Assembly: GCA_965238045.1 (NCBI GenBank)
Contig: CBDEGU010000012.1
Location: 1,488,001 to 1,552,000 of the forward strand
Direction: 5' to 3'
DNA length: 64,000 bases
Origin: CBDEGU01 sp965238045
Lineage (GTDB): Bacteria; Acidobacteriota; Terriglobia; Bryobacterales; UBA6623
The notes below the pieces were generated by a model. The model was not told the origin of the DNA and did no database searches. It worked only from the letters and a program-made list of their open reading frames with translations. The stretch's first letter is position 1; each line of letters begins with the position of its first letter. The position numbers were made by a program, and so were the translations under genes. Below, in pieces: positions 8,122-17,518 of this stretch.

Positions 8122-9156
8122 ATGGCGATCAGCAATGCCGAAAACCCCAATCAAATGCTGCCGGGCATCCGGAAGGCGGCAATCGCCATCGTGGCGCTGG
8201 GCGACGATGTGGCGACCGAGATCTTCCGGCTTCTGACCGATCATGAGGTGCAGCGCGTCAGCCGCGAGATCTCCAAACTCGACTCGGTTTCCCCCGAGCA
8301 GGCCGAGAAAACGCTCCAGGATTTCCACGAATTGTCGCTGGCCCACGACTACCTGGTCACCGGAGGCATCGACTATGCCAAGCGCGTTCTCAACAGTGCC
8401 TTCGGCTCCGACCGCGCGCGGTCGATCATCGACCGGCTGGTCAAGTCGCTGGGCGACGAACTCTCGACGTTTGATTCGCTACAGAAAGCCGATCCCCAGC
8501 AGGTGGCCAAGTTCATCCAGAGCGAACATCCGCAGACGATCGCTCTGGTTCTCTCGCACCTCAATAGCAGTTCCGCGGCCGGCATGCTGATGGCTTTGCC
8601 CCCGGAGGTCCGCGTCGACGTGTCGGCCCGCATGGCGAGCCTCGACCAGATCTCGCCGGAAATCGTCGGACGCATCGCCACGATTCTTGAGCAGAAACTG
8701 CAGTCTCTTGGTCAGTTTAGTCGCGAGTCCTATGGCGGAGTCCCGGCCGTCGCCGAGATGTTCAACCGTCTCGAATCGAATTCTGGACAAGAGCTCTTGC
8801 AGCAGATGGACGAAAAAGACCCCTCTCTAGGCGAGGCCATCCGCAATCTGATGTTCGTCTTCGAGGATATGCTGCTCATCGACACGGTCGGCATGCGGGA
8901 GATTCTTTCGCGCGTCGACAAGAAGACGATGACCCTGGCTCTGAAGGGCACCACCGAAAAGCTTCAAGAGCACTTCTTCAGCCACATGTCTGAACGCGGG
9001 GCGGCAATGATCAAGGAGGACATGGAAGTTCTGGGCCCGGTAAAAATTCGAGATGTCGAAGGCGGGCAGCAGCAGATCATCGTCGTGGTGAGAACACTCG
9101 AAAGCGAGCGTGTGATTAGTTTGAAGGGTGCCGTTGGCGAGCAGTACGTTGTCTAG
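8122..9156 (+). CDS. fliG: Flagellar motor switch protein FliG
   Basis: A 344-residue protein with all three FliG domains. The N-terminal part (GIRKAAIAIVALGDDVATEI) binds FliF; the middle domain contains QFIQSEHPQTIA-like sequence (KFIQSEHPQTIALVLSHL) with the EHPQ motif that contacts FliM; the C-terminal domain (RNLMFVFEDMLLIDTVGMRE) carries the charged torque helix residues (KKTMTLALKGTTEKLQEHFF). It couples MotA/MotB to rotation. Its end overlaps the start of fliH. Confidence 0.96.
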   Translation: MAISNAENPNQMLPGIRKAAIAIVALGDDVATEIFRLLTDHEVQRVSREISKLDSVSPEQAEKTLQDFHELSLAHDYLVTGGIDYAKRVLNSAFGSDRARSIIDRLVKSLGDELSTFDSLQKADPQQVAKFIQSEHPQTIALVLSHLNSSSAAGMLMALPPEVRVDVSARMASLDQISPEIVGRIATILEQKLQSLGQFSRESYGGVPAVAEMFNRLESNSGQELLQQMDEKDPSLGEAIRNLMFVFEDMLLIDTVGMREILSRVDKKTMTLALKGTTEKLQEHFFSHMSERGAAMIKEDMEVLGPVKIRDVEGGQQQIIVVVRTLESERVISLKGAVGEQYVV

Positions 9157-9886
9157 GATCATCAAGAAGGAGAAGGTGGGGCAAACAGTTCAGGACTACC
9201 CCACGCGGCGGACTGGCGCTCCAGTCGATGCGGGCGTGCGGCCGTTTGAAGCGCGTCGCGTCGTGATCCATGAGGACGGGACGCTCAAGGTGCTGTCTTC
9301 TCCTGGCGTTTCGGCCGCGGAATCGGGAGACGCCGCGGCTGGCGGCGAGCCTTCCTCGGAAGAGAGTGAGCAAGGGAAGGAACAGCCGCCGCCGGTCGAC
9401 ATCGATCAGATCCGCCGGCTGGCTTTCGAAGAGGGTTTCGCGGAAGGAGAGAAGTCGGGGGAAGAGAAAGCGCGGACCCGCTTTGAGCAGGCCATTGCGT
9501 CGTTCTCTGGGACGGTTCGTGAACTGGCTCTTCTCAAGCCCGGCCTGCGCCGGGAAGCCGAGCGGGAACTCGTGGAGCTGTCATTCGCCATCGCGCGGCG
9601 CGTGTTGCGGCGTGAACTCAACGCGGATCCGGCTGCCGTGCTGGGCATCATTCGCGCCTGTCTCGAAGAATTCGAGCAGGCCGAGATGAAGCAACTCAAG
9701 GTCAACCCGGCGGACTTTCACGCCGTCAAAGCTTACTGGGACAGCCATCCGCTTCCCAATGTCGAACTCGTCTCGGATCCGGGCGTCGGTCCGGGCGGGG
9801 CGGTCTTCGAGACCCAACAGGGCTGTCTGGACGCGAGCATCGATACCCAGCTACAGGAGATCGAATATGGGCTCGCCGATGGCTAG
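9128..9886 (+). CDS. fliH: Flagellar export apparatus stator FliH
   Basis: A 252-residue protein matching FliH: an N-terminal IIKKEK segment, a low-complexity acidic linker (about residues 55-90), GFAEGEKSGEEKAR with the glycine-rich helix repeats characteristic of FliH, and a C-terminal domain (ELVELSFAIARRVLRRELNA, LKVNPADFHAVKAYW, GGAVFETQQGCLDASIDTQL) like the V-ATPase E subunit. FliH dimers hold the FliI ATPase at the export gate. It overlaps fliG. The GTG at 9128 gives the longest form; a TTG at 9149 yields a start SRIIKKEK closer to that of known FliH proteins, and could be the true start. Confidence 0.85.
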   Translation: MPLASSTLSRIIKKEKVGQTVQDYPTRRTGAPVDAGVRPFEARRVVIHEDGTLKVLSSPGVSAAESGDAAAGGEPSSEESEQGKEQPPPVDIDQIRRLAFEEGFAEGEKSGEEKARTRFEQAIASFSGTVRELALLKPGLRREAERELVELSFAIARRVLRRELNADPAAVLGIIRACLEEFEQAEMKQLKVNPADFHAVKAYWDSHPLPNVELVSDPGVGPGGAVFETQQGCLDASIDTQLQEIEYGLADG

Positions 9887-11216
9887 CAGCGGTGTCATGG
9901 ACATCAGAGACGCGCTCCGCGCCGTCCGCGCGAAGGTGGAAACGGTGAACCCGGTGCGGCTCAGTGGCGTGGTCACGGCGGTCGTGGGCCTGGTCGTGGA
10001 ATCGAGCGGGCCGGCGGTCGCGCTCGGTGACATCTGCGAGATCGAGACGCAACGCGGCACGGGCATTCACACCTAAGTGATCGGCTTCCGGGGGCAGAAA
10101 GTGCTTTCCATGCCTCTGGACCCGGTCGAGGGCTTGCAGCCCGGACTCACGATCATCGCTCGCCGGGCGGCGGCCCGCGCGCCCGCCGGCCAGGCGCTGC
10201 TCGGACGTGTCATCGACGCAATGGGAAAACCGCTGGACGGCCTGGGGCCTTTGCGCACCAGCGATTCCCGCGGGCTCTATGCCGAAGCGCCCGGCCCCAT
10301 GGAGCGCAAACCGATGAGCGAACCTCTGACGACCGGGGTGCGCGCGATCGACGGGTTCCTTCCCTGCGGAAAAGGGCAGCGCGTAGGAATTTTCGGCGGC
10401 TCGGGCGTCGGCAAGAGCACTTTGCTCGGTGCCATCGCCCGGAACAGTTCGGCCGGCGTGAACGTCATCGCTCTGATCGGCGAGCGTAATCGAGAGGTGG
10501 GCGCGTTCTTAGAGAAGAATTTGGCCCAGCAAGGATTGCAAAAATCGGTTGTTGTCGTCGCGACATCCGATCGCGCGGCTCCGGTTCGCGTGCGAGCCGC
10601 CTTTACCGCCACCGCCATCGCCGAGTATTTTCGAGATCAGGGCAGCGACGTGCTGCTGGTGATGGACTCGGTAACACGAGTCGCCATGGCGCAGCGCGAG
10701 ATCGGGCTGGCGGCCGGCGAACCCCCCAGCCAGAAAGGCTATACGCCGTCGGTGTTCCAAATGCTTCCGAAAATCTTTGAGCGGGCCGGCAGTTTTCCGC
10801 GAGGTTCGATCACCGGCATCTATACCGTACTGGTCGAGGGAGACGACCTCCAGGATCCCATCGCCGACTCGGTGCGCGCGATTCTCGACGGCCACATTGT
10901 TCTTTCGCGAGACCTGGCCGCGGCCAATCACTACCCGCCGGTCGATGTGCTGGGCAGCGTCAGCCGTCTGGCCGATGCGGTGGCGGGGGCCGAGCATCTC
11001 GAGAGCGCCGGCCGCCTCCGGGACGCGCTCGCCGCCTACCGGGCCACCGAAGATCTGATCCAGCTGGGCGCCTATGCCGCCGGCTCGAACCCGAAAGTCG
11101 ACGCGGCCATCCAGAACCGTGATCAGATGATGAGCTTCCTGCGGCAAGACCTCTCTGCCGATCAACCCTTCGAGCGCACCGTGAGCGAACTCCGCGCCCT
11201 GGCCGGCAAGCTGTGA
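9867..11216 (+). pseudogene. fliI: Flagellar export ATPase FliI with an in-frame stop
   Basis: The frame reads as FliI throughout but is split by a TAA at 10074-10076. The first part (69 codons from the ATG at 9867, preceded by AGGAG) is the N-terminal barrel: VNPVRLSGVVTAVVGLVVES. After the stop the same frame continues from a GTG at 10077 as VIGFRGQKVLSMPLDPVEGL and the full ATPase: Walker A GGSGVGKST, ALIGERNREVGAF, VLLVMDSVTRVAMAQREIGL and the family-typical YTPSVFQMLPKIFERAG. In known FliI proteins the residue before VVGF is usually Glu, so a single GAA-to-TAA change explains it. Either the gene is damaged, the base is an error, or the 379-residue C-terminal part is made from the adjacent GTG without the assembly domain. 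Confidence 0.85.
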
Positions 11217-11680
11217 AACGCTTTTCGTTCCGCCTCCAGCGGGTGCTCGAGCTGCGCCGCACGCAACTTGCAGCCGCCGAGACGGCATGGCAAGCGCTGG
11301 CTGGGCAGCAGCGCCGGCTGCGACAAGAAATCGTTCAGGCCGGGGAGGCGTCGCTCGAAGTGTTGCGAGCGTCATCGACAGGCGATGCGATCAGCGGCGC
11401 AACTTTGAAGGCCACCGCCGGCCATCTGGCCGCGCTCGCTCTGAAGACAGAATCCCTCCGGAGCACCGTGCGGGAACTGGCCACTCGGCAGGAGCAAGAG
11501 TGGCGCGGCATCGTCGAACTGCGCCGCAAGGTGAAACTGCTCGAAAAACTTCGTGCCCGGCGCCTGGATCACTACCGGCGGGAAGCCGACAAGGCGCTCG
11601 AGGCGGAAGCCTCGGAACTCCATCTGATCCGACGGTTCGGGGCCGGGCGGCCCCGCTCAGCCCCGAGCGGCGCGGGCTAG
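11213..11680 (+). CDS. fliJ: Flagellar export chaperone FliJ
   Basis: A 155-residue, almost entirely coiled-coil protein starting FSFRLQRVLELRRTQLAAAE, the usual FliJ opening (F.F.L..LL..R). Long heptad-like helices run to the end (ELATRQEQEWRGIVELRRKV). FliJ sits in the central pore of the FliI hexamer and helps couple ATP hydrolysis to export. The GTG start overlaps the fliI stop (GTGA at 11213-11216), indicating translational coupling. It closes the flagellar operon in this window; its 3' end overlaps by four bases the convergent propeller gene. Confidence 0.88.
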   Translation: MKRFSFRLQRVLELRRTQLAAAETAWQALAGQQRRLRQEIVQAGEASLEVLRASSTGDAISGATLKATAGHLAALALKTESLRSTVRELATRQEQEWRGIVELRRKVKLLEKLRARRLDHYRREADKALEAEASELHLIRRFGAGRPRSAPSGAG

Positions 11681-13047
11681 TCCGTCGCGCCCGGCTTCCT
11701 GGCCAGGCAGTAAAGGTACCCGGAAGTGCGAATGAAAATCTGTCCTCCCGAAACCGCCGGGGAAGCCAGCGTATAGTCATTGAGCTTGTTGACGCCGAGG
11801 ATCTTGAACTGGTCCGAGGCTGCGATCACGGTAGTTGCGCCGTCCTCGCTGGTGGCGTAGATTCTTCCTTCGGCCAGCACGGGCGAGGCGCTATAGGTGC
11901 CCGGTTCGATGCGGCTGCGTCCCCAGATCTCCGCGCCGTCGGTGACCCGCAGACAAAGCGCAATCCCTCGGTCGTCGATGATAAAAAGGCGTTTGCCGTC
12001 GCTCACCGGAGTGGGCACATCGGGCCCATAGTTGGTCGACCAGAGACGGTTCGACTCCGAGATGTCGCCGCTTCCGCCGGCGCGGAACGCGATGAACGGC
12101 TTCCGGCGGCTGGGCGCGAAAATCACGTCTCCGACAACGAGGGAAGAAGCGATGGTCCGGTAGTTCCGCGCTTTCGAAGGGTTGAGACCTCCGGCCCGCC
12201 ACAGTTCCTTGCCCGTCTCGGTGTCGTGACCCGTCAGGTAGTCCCCTCCGGACACAATCAGTTGTTTGCGGCCCGCGACTTTCGCTAGCATCGGCGTCGA
12301 GTAGGCGTCGGGCGACTCGTGAACCGCGTCGGTCGGCCGCTCCCTCCGCCAGAGCGTCTTTCCCGAGCTGGCCTCGATACGCAGCAAGTAGGACGGGTCG
12401 TCCGTTTTCATTCCGTGCAGAACTTGAACATACAGCGAATTTTCATCGAGAAGTGGCGACGACGCGTATCCAAACCCCAGCCCGAACAACCCGTGGTCGC
12501 GCGCGATATTGCGTGTCCAGAGCACCTTGCCGTCGAAATCCATGCAGCTCAGCGCACCCGTGCCGGTGAGAACCCAGACACGGCGGCCGTCGGTAACCGG
12601 AGTAGGCGAGACCATGTTCTGCTTGTTGAAAATCTTGTTTCCTTCGCCGATGACTCTCCGCCAGCGAACCGAACCGTCCCGTCGGTTCAAGGCGAGCAAC
12701 AGCAGCTTGTCCCTCGTGCCGAGCGCGTTCTTGACGCGGCTGATCGTCCGGTCGAACAGATCCGCGTCCTTGTGTGCGCTGAATCCCGCTTCGGCGGAGG
12801 TGACAAATACGGTGTCTTCCCAAATGATGGGAGTGGCGGCCGCCCAGCTTGGCAGAGCCGCTTGCCAGACGACGTTCTCGGTTTCGCTCCAGCGAATCGG
12901 CAGGTTTCTGGCCGTTGTGCTGGTGCCGTTAAGATGCGGACCCCGCCACTGCGGCCAGTTCTCGTTTGCATCGGCGGCCGCCAGGTTCGCGGCCAGCATG
13001 GTGTGAAGAATTACAAGAGGGATCTTCCAGTTCAAGCGCAACGACAT
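11677..13047 (-). CDS. PQQ-like beta-propeller repeat protein, secreted
   Basis: A 456-residue protein with a signal peptide (LVILHTMLAANLAAADA) followed by NENWPQWRGPHLNGTS, the characteristic beginning of the outer-membrane-protein-assembly/PQQ-like propeller family common in Acidobacteria and Planctomycetes. Repeated blades are visible: VVWQAALPSWAAATPIIWED, LLALNRRDGSVRWRRVIGEG, LSCMDFDGKVLWTRNIARD, GHDTETGKELWRAGG and CLRVTDGAEIWGRSRIEPGT. No PQQ-binding catalytic set was identified, so a structural or scaffolding role is more likely than alcohol oxidation. Convergent with fliJ. Confidence 0.85.
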   Translation of the reverse strand: MSLRLNWKIPLVILHTMLAANLAAADANENWPQWRGPHLNGTSTTARNLPIRWSETENVVWQAALPSWAAATPIIWEDTVFVTSAEAGFSAHKDADLFDRTISRVKNALGTRDKLLLLALNRRDGSVRWRRVIGEGNKIFNKQNMVSPTPVTDGRRVWVLTGTGALSCMDFDGKVLWTRNIARDHGLFGLGFGYASSPLLDENSLYVQVLHGMKTDDPSYLLRIEASSGKTLWRRERPTDAVHESPDAYSTPMLAKVAGRKQLIVSGGDYLTGHDTETGKELWRAGGLNPSKARNYRTIASSLVVGDVIFAPSRRKPFIAFRAGGSGDISESNRLWSTNYGPDVPTPVSDGKRLFIIDDRGIALCLRVTDGAEIWGRSRIEPGTYSASPVLAEGRIYATSEDGATTVIAASDQFKILGVNKLNDYTLASPAVSGGQIFIRTSGYLYCLARKPGATD

Positions 13048-13151
13048 TGTCTCCCAGCAGCCTACTTCGCCGTCATCATAGCAGCCGCCGGCGAGCCTGC
13101 TCCTGTAAGATGTCTACGAGGGCAGATCGCCGGAAGCGAGCTCAGACGGAT

Positions 13152-14171
13152 ATGAAGGCAGCATTCTACGCGGGGAATCGAACGATCGACCTTGGCGAGA
13201 GCGGGCCGGTGGTCCCGGGCGCTGGTGAAGTGCGAATCGATGTGTCGCATTGCGGAGTTTGCGGCACCGATCTGCACATTTTCCATGGCGCCATGGATCA
13301 GCGCGTCAAGATGCCGGCGATCCTGGGGCACGAGATGTCGGGGACCATCGCCGAACGCGGCGCCGGAGTCACCCAATGGGAGCTGGGCGACCGCGTCACG
13401 GTCATGCCCCTCGACCCCTGCGGCCACTGTCCGGCCTGCGCCGCCGGACATAGCCACATCTGCCAGAACTTGAACTTCATGGGTATCGACACGCCGGGAG
13501 CATTTCAGGGTTCCTGGACCGTCCCCGCGAAAACACTGTTGCGGTTGCCCGCCAAGCTTTCGCTGCAACATGGAGCGTTGATCGAACCTCTCGCGGTTGC
13601 TTGCCATGACGTGCGGCTGGGGGGGATTCGGCCCGGCGAACACGTTGTTGTTATCGGCGGCGGACCCATCGGTTTGCTGGTCGCGCTGGTGGCGCGGGAA
13701 GCTGGAGGCCGCGTGCTGGTGTCTGAAGTCAATCCCTTTCGGGTCGCCTTGGCCGAAAAGCTTGGACTCGAGGCGGTGAATCCCGCGGAAACGAATCTCG
13801 CCGGGCTAGTCAACGAGCGAACTGGCGGCGCTGGAGCCGACGCGGTGTTTGAGGTATCGGGTTCGGCGGCGGGCGCCGAAGTGATGACGGATCTTCTTCG
13901 TACTCGCGGACGCATCATCGTCGTGGCCATCTTCGCGCAAAAGCCCAAGATCGATCTGTTTCGGTTTTTCTGGCGTGAACTGCGGCTGCTGGGCGTACGG
14001 GTCTACGAGAAAGAAGATTTTGGGCGGGCGATTGAACTGGCCGCATCCGGCACGCTGCCGCTGGACTTGCTGATCACCGAGGTGGCGCCGCTCGATCAAC
14101 TCGGCGAAAGCTTTCGCAAGATGGATGGCGGCGGCGAGTGCATGAAGATCTTGATGGACTGCCAAGCTTAG
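13152..14171 (+). CDS. Zinc-dependent alcohol/polyol dehydrogenase (MDR family)
   Basis: A 339-residue medium-chain dehydrogenase. Catalytic zinc ligands are in HCGVCGTDLH and LGHEMSG; the structural zinc site has its four cysteines in DPCGHCPACAAGHSHIC. The Rossmann fold is marked by VVVIGGGPIGLLVALVAREA and an acidic residue after the next strand (SEVNP), indicating NAD preference. The closest well-known relatives are butanediol, sorbitol and threonine dehydrogenases; the substrate cannot be told from sequence, but the neighbouring kduD-like gene 34 bases downstream suggests a sugar-acid or sugar-alcohol substrate. The ATG at 13152 gives the canonical MKAAFYAGNR start. Confidence 0.88.
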   Translation: MKAAFYAGNRTIDLGESGPVVPGAGEVRIDVSHCGVCGTDLHIFHGAMDQRVKMPAILGHEMSGTIAERGAGVTQWELGDRVTVMPLDPCGHCPACAAGHSHICQNLNFMGIDTPGAFQGSWTVPAKTLLRLPAKLSLQHGALIEPLAVACHDVRLGGIRPGEHVVVIGGGPIGLLVALVAREAGGRVLVSEVNPFRVALAEKLGLEAVNPAETNLAGLVNERTGGAGADAVFEVSGSAAGAEVMTDLLRTRGRIIVVAIFAQKPKIDLFRFFWRELRLLGVRVYEKEDFGRAIELAASGTLPLDLLITEVAPLDQLGESFRKMDGGGECMKILMDCQA

Positions 14172-14205
14172 CCCGCACGCGTCTCGCCTCCAGAGATCAG
14201 CCCGC

Positions 14206-14976
14206 ATGAGCATACTCGATCGTTTCAGGCTAGACGGAAAGACGGCCCTGGTGACCGGCGCGCGCCGGGGTATTGGAAGGGCCATGGCCGCGGCTCTGGC
14301 CGAAGCCGGCGCCGACATTATTGGCGCCAGCAAGTCGCTGGAGCCCGAGGGCAGCGAGGTCGAAAAGATAGTCCGCGCGGCTGGCCGGAACTTTCGCGGC
14401 TACCAGTGTGACTTCGCGAGCCGCGAGGCCGTGCACGGGTTCGTTTCGCAACTCGGCGCGGATGGCGTTGAGGTCGACATTCTCGTCAACAACGCGGGAA
14501 CGATCCGCCGCCAGCCCGCCGAGGATCACTCGGACCAGTACTGGGACGAAGTCCTCAACGTGAACCTCAGTTCGCCTTTCGTTCTGAGCCGCGAGATCGG
14601 CAAGCGGATGATCCGGCGCGGCGGCGGCAAGATCATCTTTACGGCGTCGCTGTTGAGTTTTCAGGGCGGCATTACCGTTCCGGGCTACGCGGCGAGCAAA
14701 GGCGGAATCGCCACCCTGATCATGGCACTTGCAAACGAGTGGGCCGCCAAGGGAGTGAACGTCAACGGCATCGCGCCGGGCTACATTCGTACCGACAACA
14801 CGAAAGCGCTACAGCAGAACCCGGAGAGGAACCCGGCCATCCTCGCGCGCATTCCTCAAGGGCGCTGGGGAGAGCCCGAAGACCTGGCCGGCGCTGCCGT
14901 CTATTTGGCTTCGGAGGCTTCGAACTACGTCAACGGCACGATTCTCGTCGTCGATGGCGGCTGGATGGGGCGTTAA
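14206..14976 (+). CDS. kduD: KduD-like 2-deoxy-D-gluconate 3-dehydrogenase (SDR)
   Basis: A 256-residue classical short-chain dehydrogenase. Cofactor motif TGARRGIGRAMA, NNAG motif with the KduD-type extension NNAGTIRRQPAEDHS, catalytic Ser in FTASLLSFQGG and YxxxK in GYAASKGG. The C-terminal WMGR and VDGGW also fit KduD. In that family the enzyme interconverts 2-dehydro-3-deoxy-D-gluconate and 2,5-diketo-3-deoxygluconate during pectin and uronate breakdown. It follows the zinc dehydrogenase closely and is likely co-transcribed with it. The symbol is by family similarity read by eye. Confidence 0.85.
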   Translation: MSILDRFRLDGKTALVTGARRGIGRAMAAALAEAGADIIGASKSLEPEGSEVEKIVRAAGRNFRGYQCDFASREAVHGFVSQLGADGVEVDILVNNAGTIRRQPAEDHSDQYWDEVLNVNLSSPFVLSREIGKRMIRRGGGKIIFTASLLSFQGGITVPGYAASKGGIATLIMALANEWAAKGVNVNGIAPGYIRTDNTKALQQNPERNPAILARIPQGRWGEPEDLAGAAVYLASEASNYVNGTILVVDGGWMGR

Positions 14977-15231
14977 GCCAGGCGCCCCGCGAGCACGGGG
15001 CTCGAAGGTGTCCAGCGGGGGCTCGAGCGGTTTGACCCTCTGGCCGGAATCCGATATTGTCAGAAGACGGGCCTGTTCTTACGATACCGGCCTGGCGGGG
15101 ATCGCGGGCGGCGGCCGAGCGGGGTGGCCAAACAGGTTGGCCGAGCGGTGTCGCCGTCTTCCTGATCCGTTCCCGATTGCGCGATCCGGTGATTCCGAAG
15201 CATCCCGCGAAGTCCTCAGCTATCGACAGTC

Positions 15232-16239
15232 ATGGATCTTTTTGCACTCACGCGAGCGATGATCGACATTGAGTCGATCACCGGCAACGAACGCATGATG
15301 GGGCAGTATCTCCATGATTACTTGCAGCCGCTCGCCACCAAGCACGGCGGCACGGTGGAAAGACTCAAAGTCGCCGAAGACCGCTACAATGTCTTTGTTC
15401 AGTGGGGCAGGCCCGAGATTGTGCTCTCGACCCACATGGACACGGTGCCTCCGTTCATCCCCTCGAAAGAGGATGACGAATATATCTGGGGACGCGCGGC
15501 ATGCGATACCAAGGGCATCATCGCCTCGATGCTCAAGGCCGTCGAGGCGCTTCTCGACGACGGCGTGACGAATCTCGGCATGCTCTTTGTCGTGGGGGAA
15601 GAAATCGACGGCATTGGGGCGCAGACCGCGAATGAGAACTCTCGTGGCTCGAAGTATCTCATCAATGGCGAGCCGACCGAGAACCGGCTGGCGCTGGGAT
15701 CGAAGGGCAACTTGCGGGTCGAGATCGAAGCGACGGGCAAGATGGCGCATTCGGCCTACGAAGAGCTTGGCGACTCGGCGATCAACAAACTGCTGGACAA
15801 TCTGCAAAACCTGCGCGACCTGAAGCTGCCGGAAGATCCGCTGCTGGGGCCATCGACATGCTCGATTGGCCTGATTTCGGGAGGCCGCGCCGCCAACGTG
15901 ATCTCCGATCATGCCAGCGCCACGGCGGTGGTGCGCGTCGTCACCGATATGGATGAGGCCATCGAGCTGGTGCGAAGCGCTTTTGACGGCCGCGTCAAGG
16001 TGACGATGCCGGTGCGAACCAAGGCTCTGCGTCTGAAGTCGGTACCCGGTTTTGAAACGACGGTGGTCAAGTACACGACCGACATCCCCAAACTCACCAA
16101 CTGGGGCGAGCCGCTGTTGCTCGGACCCGGCTCCATTCAGGTCGCGCACACTTCGGAAGAACGGGTCCCCAAACAACAGCTCACCGAAGCAGTCGGGCTC
16201 TATCAGAAGCTCGTCAAACAGCTCCAGACCACGAACTAA
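15232..16239 (+). CDS. M20 family metallohydrolase (deacylase/desuccinylase type)
   Basis: A 335-residue M20 peptidase-like enzyme. Zinc ligands and catalytic residues are visible: STHMDTVPP (His and bridging-adjacent Asp), WGRAACDTKG (bridging Asp), VVGEEIDGIGA (catalytic Glu then ligand Glu) and a late His in VAHTSEE. The dimerisation domain lies between about residues 155 and 260 (KGNLRVEIEATGKMAHSAYE). Relatives include acetylornithine deacetylase, succinyl-diaminopimelate desuccinylase and LysK. Being 43 bases upstream of aspartate-semialdehyde dehydrogenase, a role in lysine or arginine synthesis is plausible but unproven. Confidence 0.82.
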   Translation: MDLFALTRAMIDIESITGNERMMGQYLHDYLQPLATKHGGTVERLKVAEDRYNVFVQWGRPEIVLSTHMDTVPPFIPSKEDDEYIWGRAACDTKGIIASMLKAVEALLDDGVTNLGMLFVVGEEIDGIGAQTANENSRGSKYLINGEPTENRLALGSKGNLRVEIEATGKMAHSAYEELGDSAINKLLDNLQNLRDLKLPEDPLLGPSTCSIGLISGGRAANVISDHASATAVVRVVTDMDEAIELVRSAFDGRVKVTMPVRTKALRLKSVPGFETTVVKYTTDIPKLTNWGEPLLLGPGSIQVAHTSEERVPKQQLTEAVGLYQKLVKQLQTTN

Positions 16240-16282
16240 TTTCCTCGAAGTCTCCGGCCGTGTGCCGGGGGAGAATACCATT

Positions 16283-17338
16283 ATGGACCGCGGGATCGAA
16301 GTAGGCATTTTGGGCGCGACCGGCATGGTCGGCCAGCAATTCATCCGTTTTCTTCAGGGCCATCCCTGGTTTGACGTTACTTGGCTCGGCGCCAGTAGCC
16401 GCAGCGCGGGCAAGCGCTATTCCGAGGCCGCCCGCTGGACACTCGCCGGCAGTGCTCCCGAGGCGATCGCCGGCCAGAGGGTGCACGAGGCGAAACCAGG
16501 CAGCGAAAATCCGCCCAAGCTGCTGTTCTCCGCCATGGATGCCTCGGTCGCCGGCGAGATCGAACACGCCTTTGCCGCGGCGGGACACTTCATCGTCTCG
16601 AACTCGCGCAATCATCGCATGGACCCCGACGTGCCGCTGCTCATCCCCGAGGTGAACTCAGACCACCTTGCTATTCTCCCGGTGCAGCGTGAGAAGCGGG
16701 GCTGGAGCGGAGCCATTGTCACGAATCCCAACTGCTCGACCATCACCATGGCTCTGGGCCTCGCGCCGCTGAAACCCTTCGGCATCAAGAAAATTCTGGC
16801 GGCCACGATGCAGGCCATTTCCGGCGCGGGCTATCCTGGGCTGCCTTCGATGGACATCCTGGGAAACGTCATTCCGTATATCGGAGGCGAAGAAGAAAAG
16901 ATGGAAACGGAGACGCAAAAGATCCTCGGCTCGTTCGCCGATGGCCGCATCGAGCCGCTGCCGGCCGCGGTCAGCGCTCACTGTAATCGCGTGGGCGTGA
17001 TCGACGGACATACCGTGGCCGTGTCGGTCGAACTAGAGCAGAAGCCCGGCGTCGAGCAGCTCAAAGAAGCGTTCGCCGCTTTTCGCGGCCTGCCGCAAGA
17101 GCGGAATCTTCCCAGCGCGCCCCGCCAGCCCGTTCATGTGATGACTGCCGATGACCGCCCGCAGCCGCGCAAAGATGCGTTGCTGGAAAACGGCATGGCG
17201 GTTTCGGTGGGCCGGGTGCGAGAATGCCCGATTCTCGACTACAAGTTCGTCGTGCTGGGACATAATACGATTCGCGGCGCCGCCGGCGCCGCCGTGCTCA
17301 ACGCGGAGATGCTTGCCGACCAAGGCCTGCTGGACTGA
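16283..17338 (+). CDS. asd: Aspartate-semialdehyde dehydrogenase
   Basis: A 351-residue enzyme with the NADP-binding GILGATGMVGQQFIRFL at the N-terminus, the catalytic cysteine in TNPNCSTITMAL, and substrate-binding ISGAGYPGLPSMDI and SAHCNRVGVIDGH. The sequence follows the archaeal/fungal-type subfamily rather than the E. coli type (the NPNCST context and LGHNTIRGAAGA end). It reduces aspartyl phosphate to the semialdehyde for lysine, threonine and methionine. The preceding M20 gene is in the same orientation. A 7-base inverted repeat (17337-17353) overlaps the stop codon. Confidence 0.93.
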   Translation: MDRGIEVGILGATGMVGQQFIRFLQGHPWFDVTWLGASSRSAGKRYSEAARWTLAGSAPEAIAGQRVHEAKPGSENPPKLLFSAMDASVAGEIEHAFAAAGHFIVSNSRNHRMDPDVPLLIPEVNSDHLAILPVQREKRGWSGAIVTNPNCSTITMALGLAPLKPFGIKKILAATMQAISGAGYPGLPSMDILGNVIPYIGGEEEKMETETQKILGSFADGRIEPLPAAVSAHCNRVGVIDGHTVAVSVELEQKPGVEQLKEAFAAFRGLPQERNLPSAPRQPVHVMTADDRPQPRKDALLENGMAVSVGRVRECPILDYKFVVLGHNTIRGAAGAAVLNAEMLADQGLLD

Positions 17339-17353
17339 TCTCGAGCCGAGATC
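17337..17353 (+). terminator. Hairpin at the end of asd
   Basis: GATCTCG and CGAGATC form a perfect 7-base stem with a three-base loop directly at the asd stop codon. No T-tract follows, so it is either a weak terminator or a 3'-end-protecting structure. Confidence 0.3.
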
Positions 17354-17518
17354 GATTCACTTGCCAGCCACGAATCGTAAGCAGGGCTGAAACGCGACAT
17401 CTGAGGCAACGCCGTGGGGACTGTTGACCGCGCTGGCCAGGTGACCTTCGCTGGTGATATATGCTGTTAAGAACCTCTGCTTCGTACGTAGTCCTTGCAG
17501 ACCTTGACCGGAGCGTAA

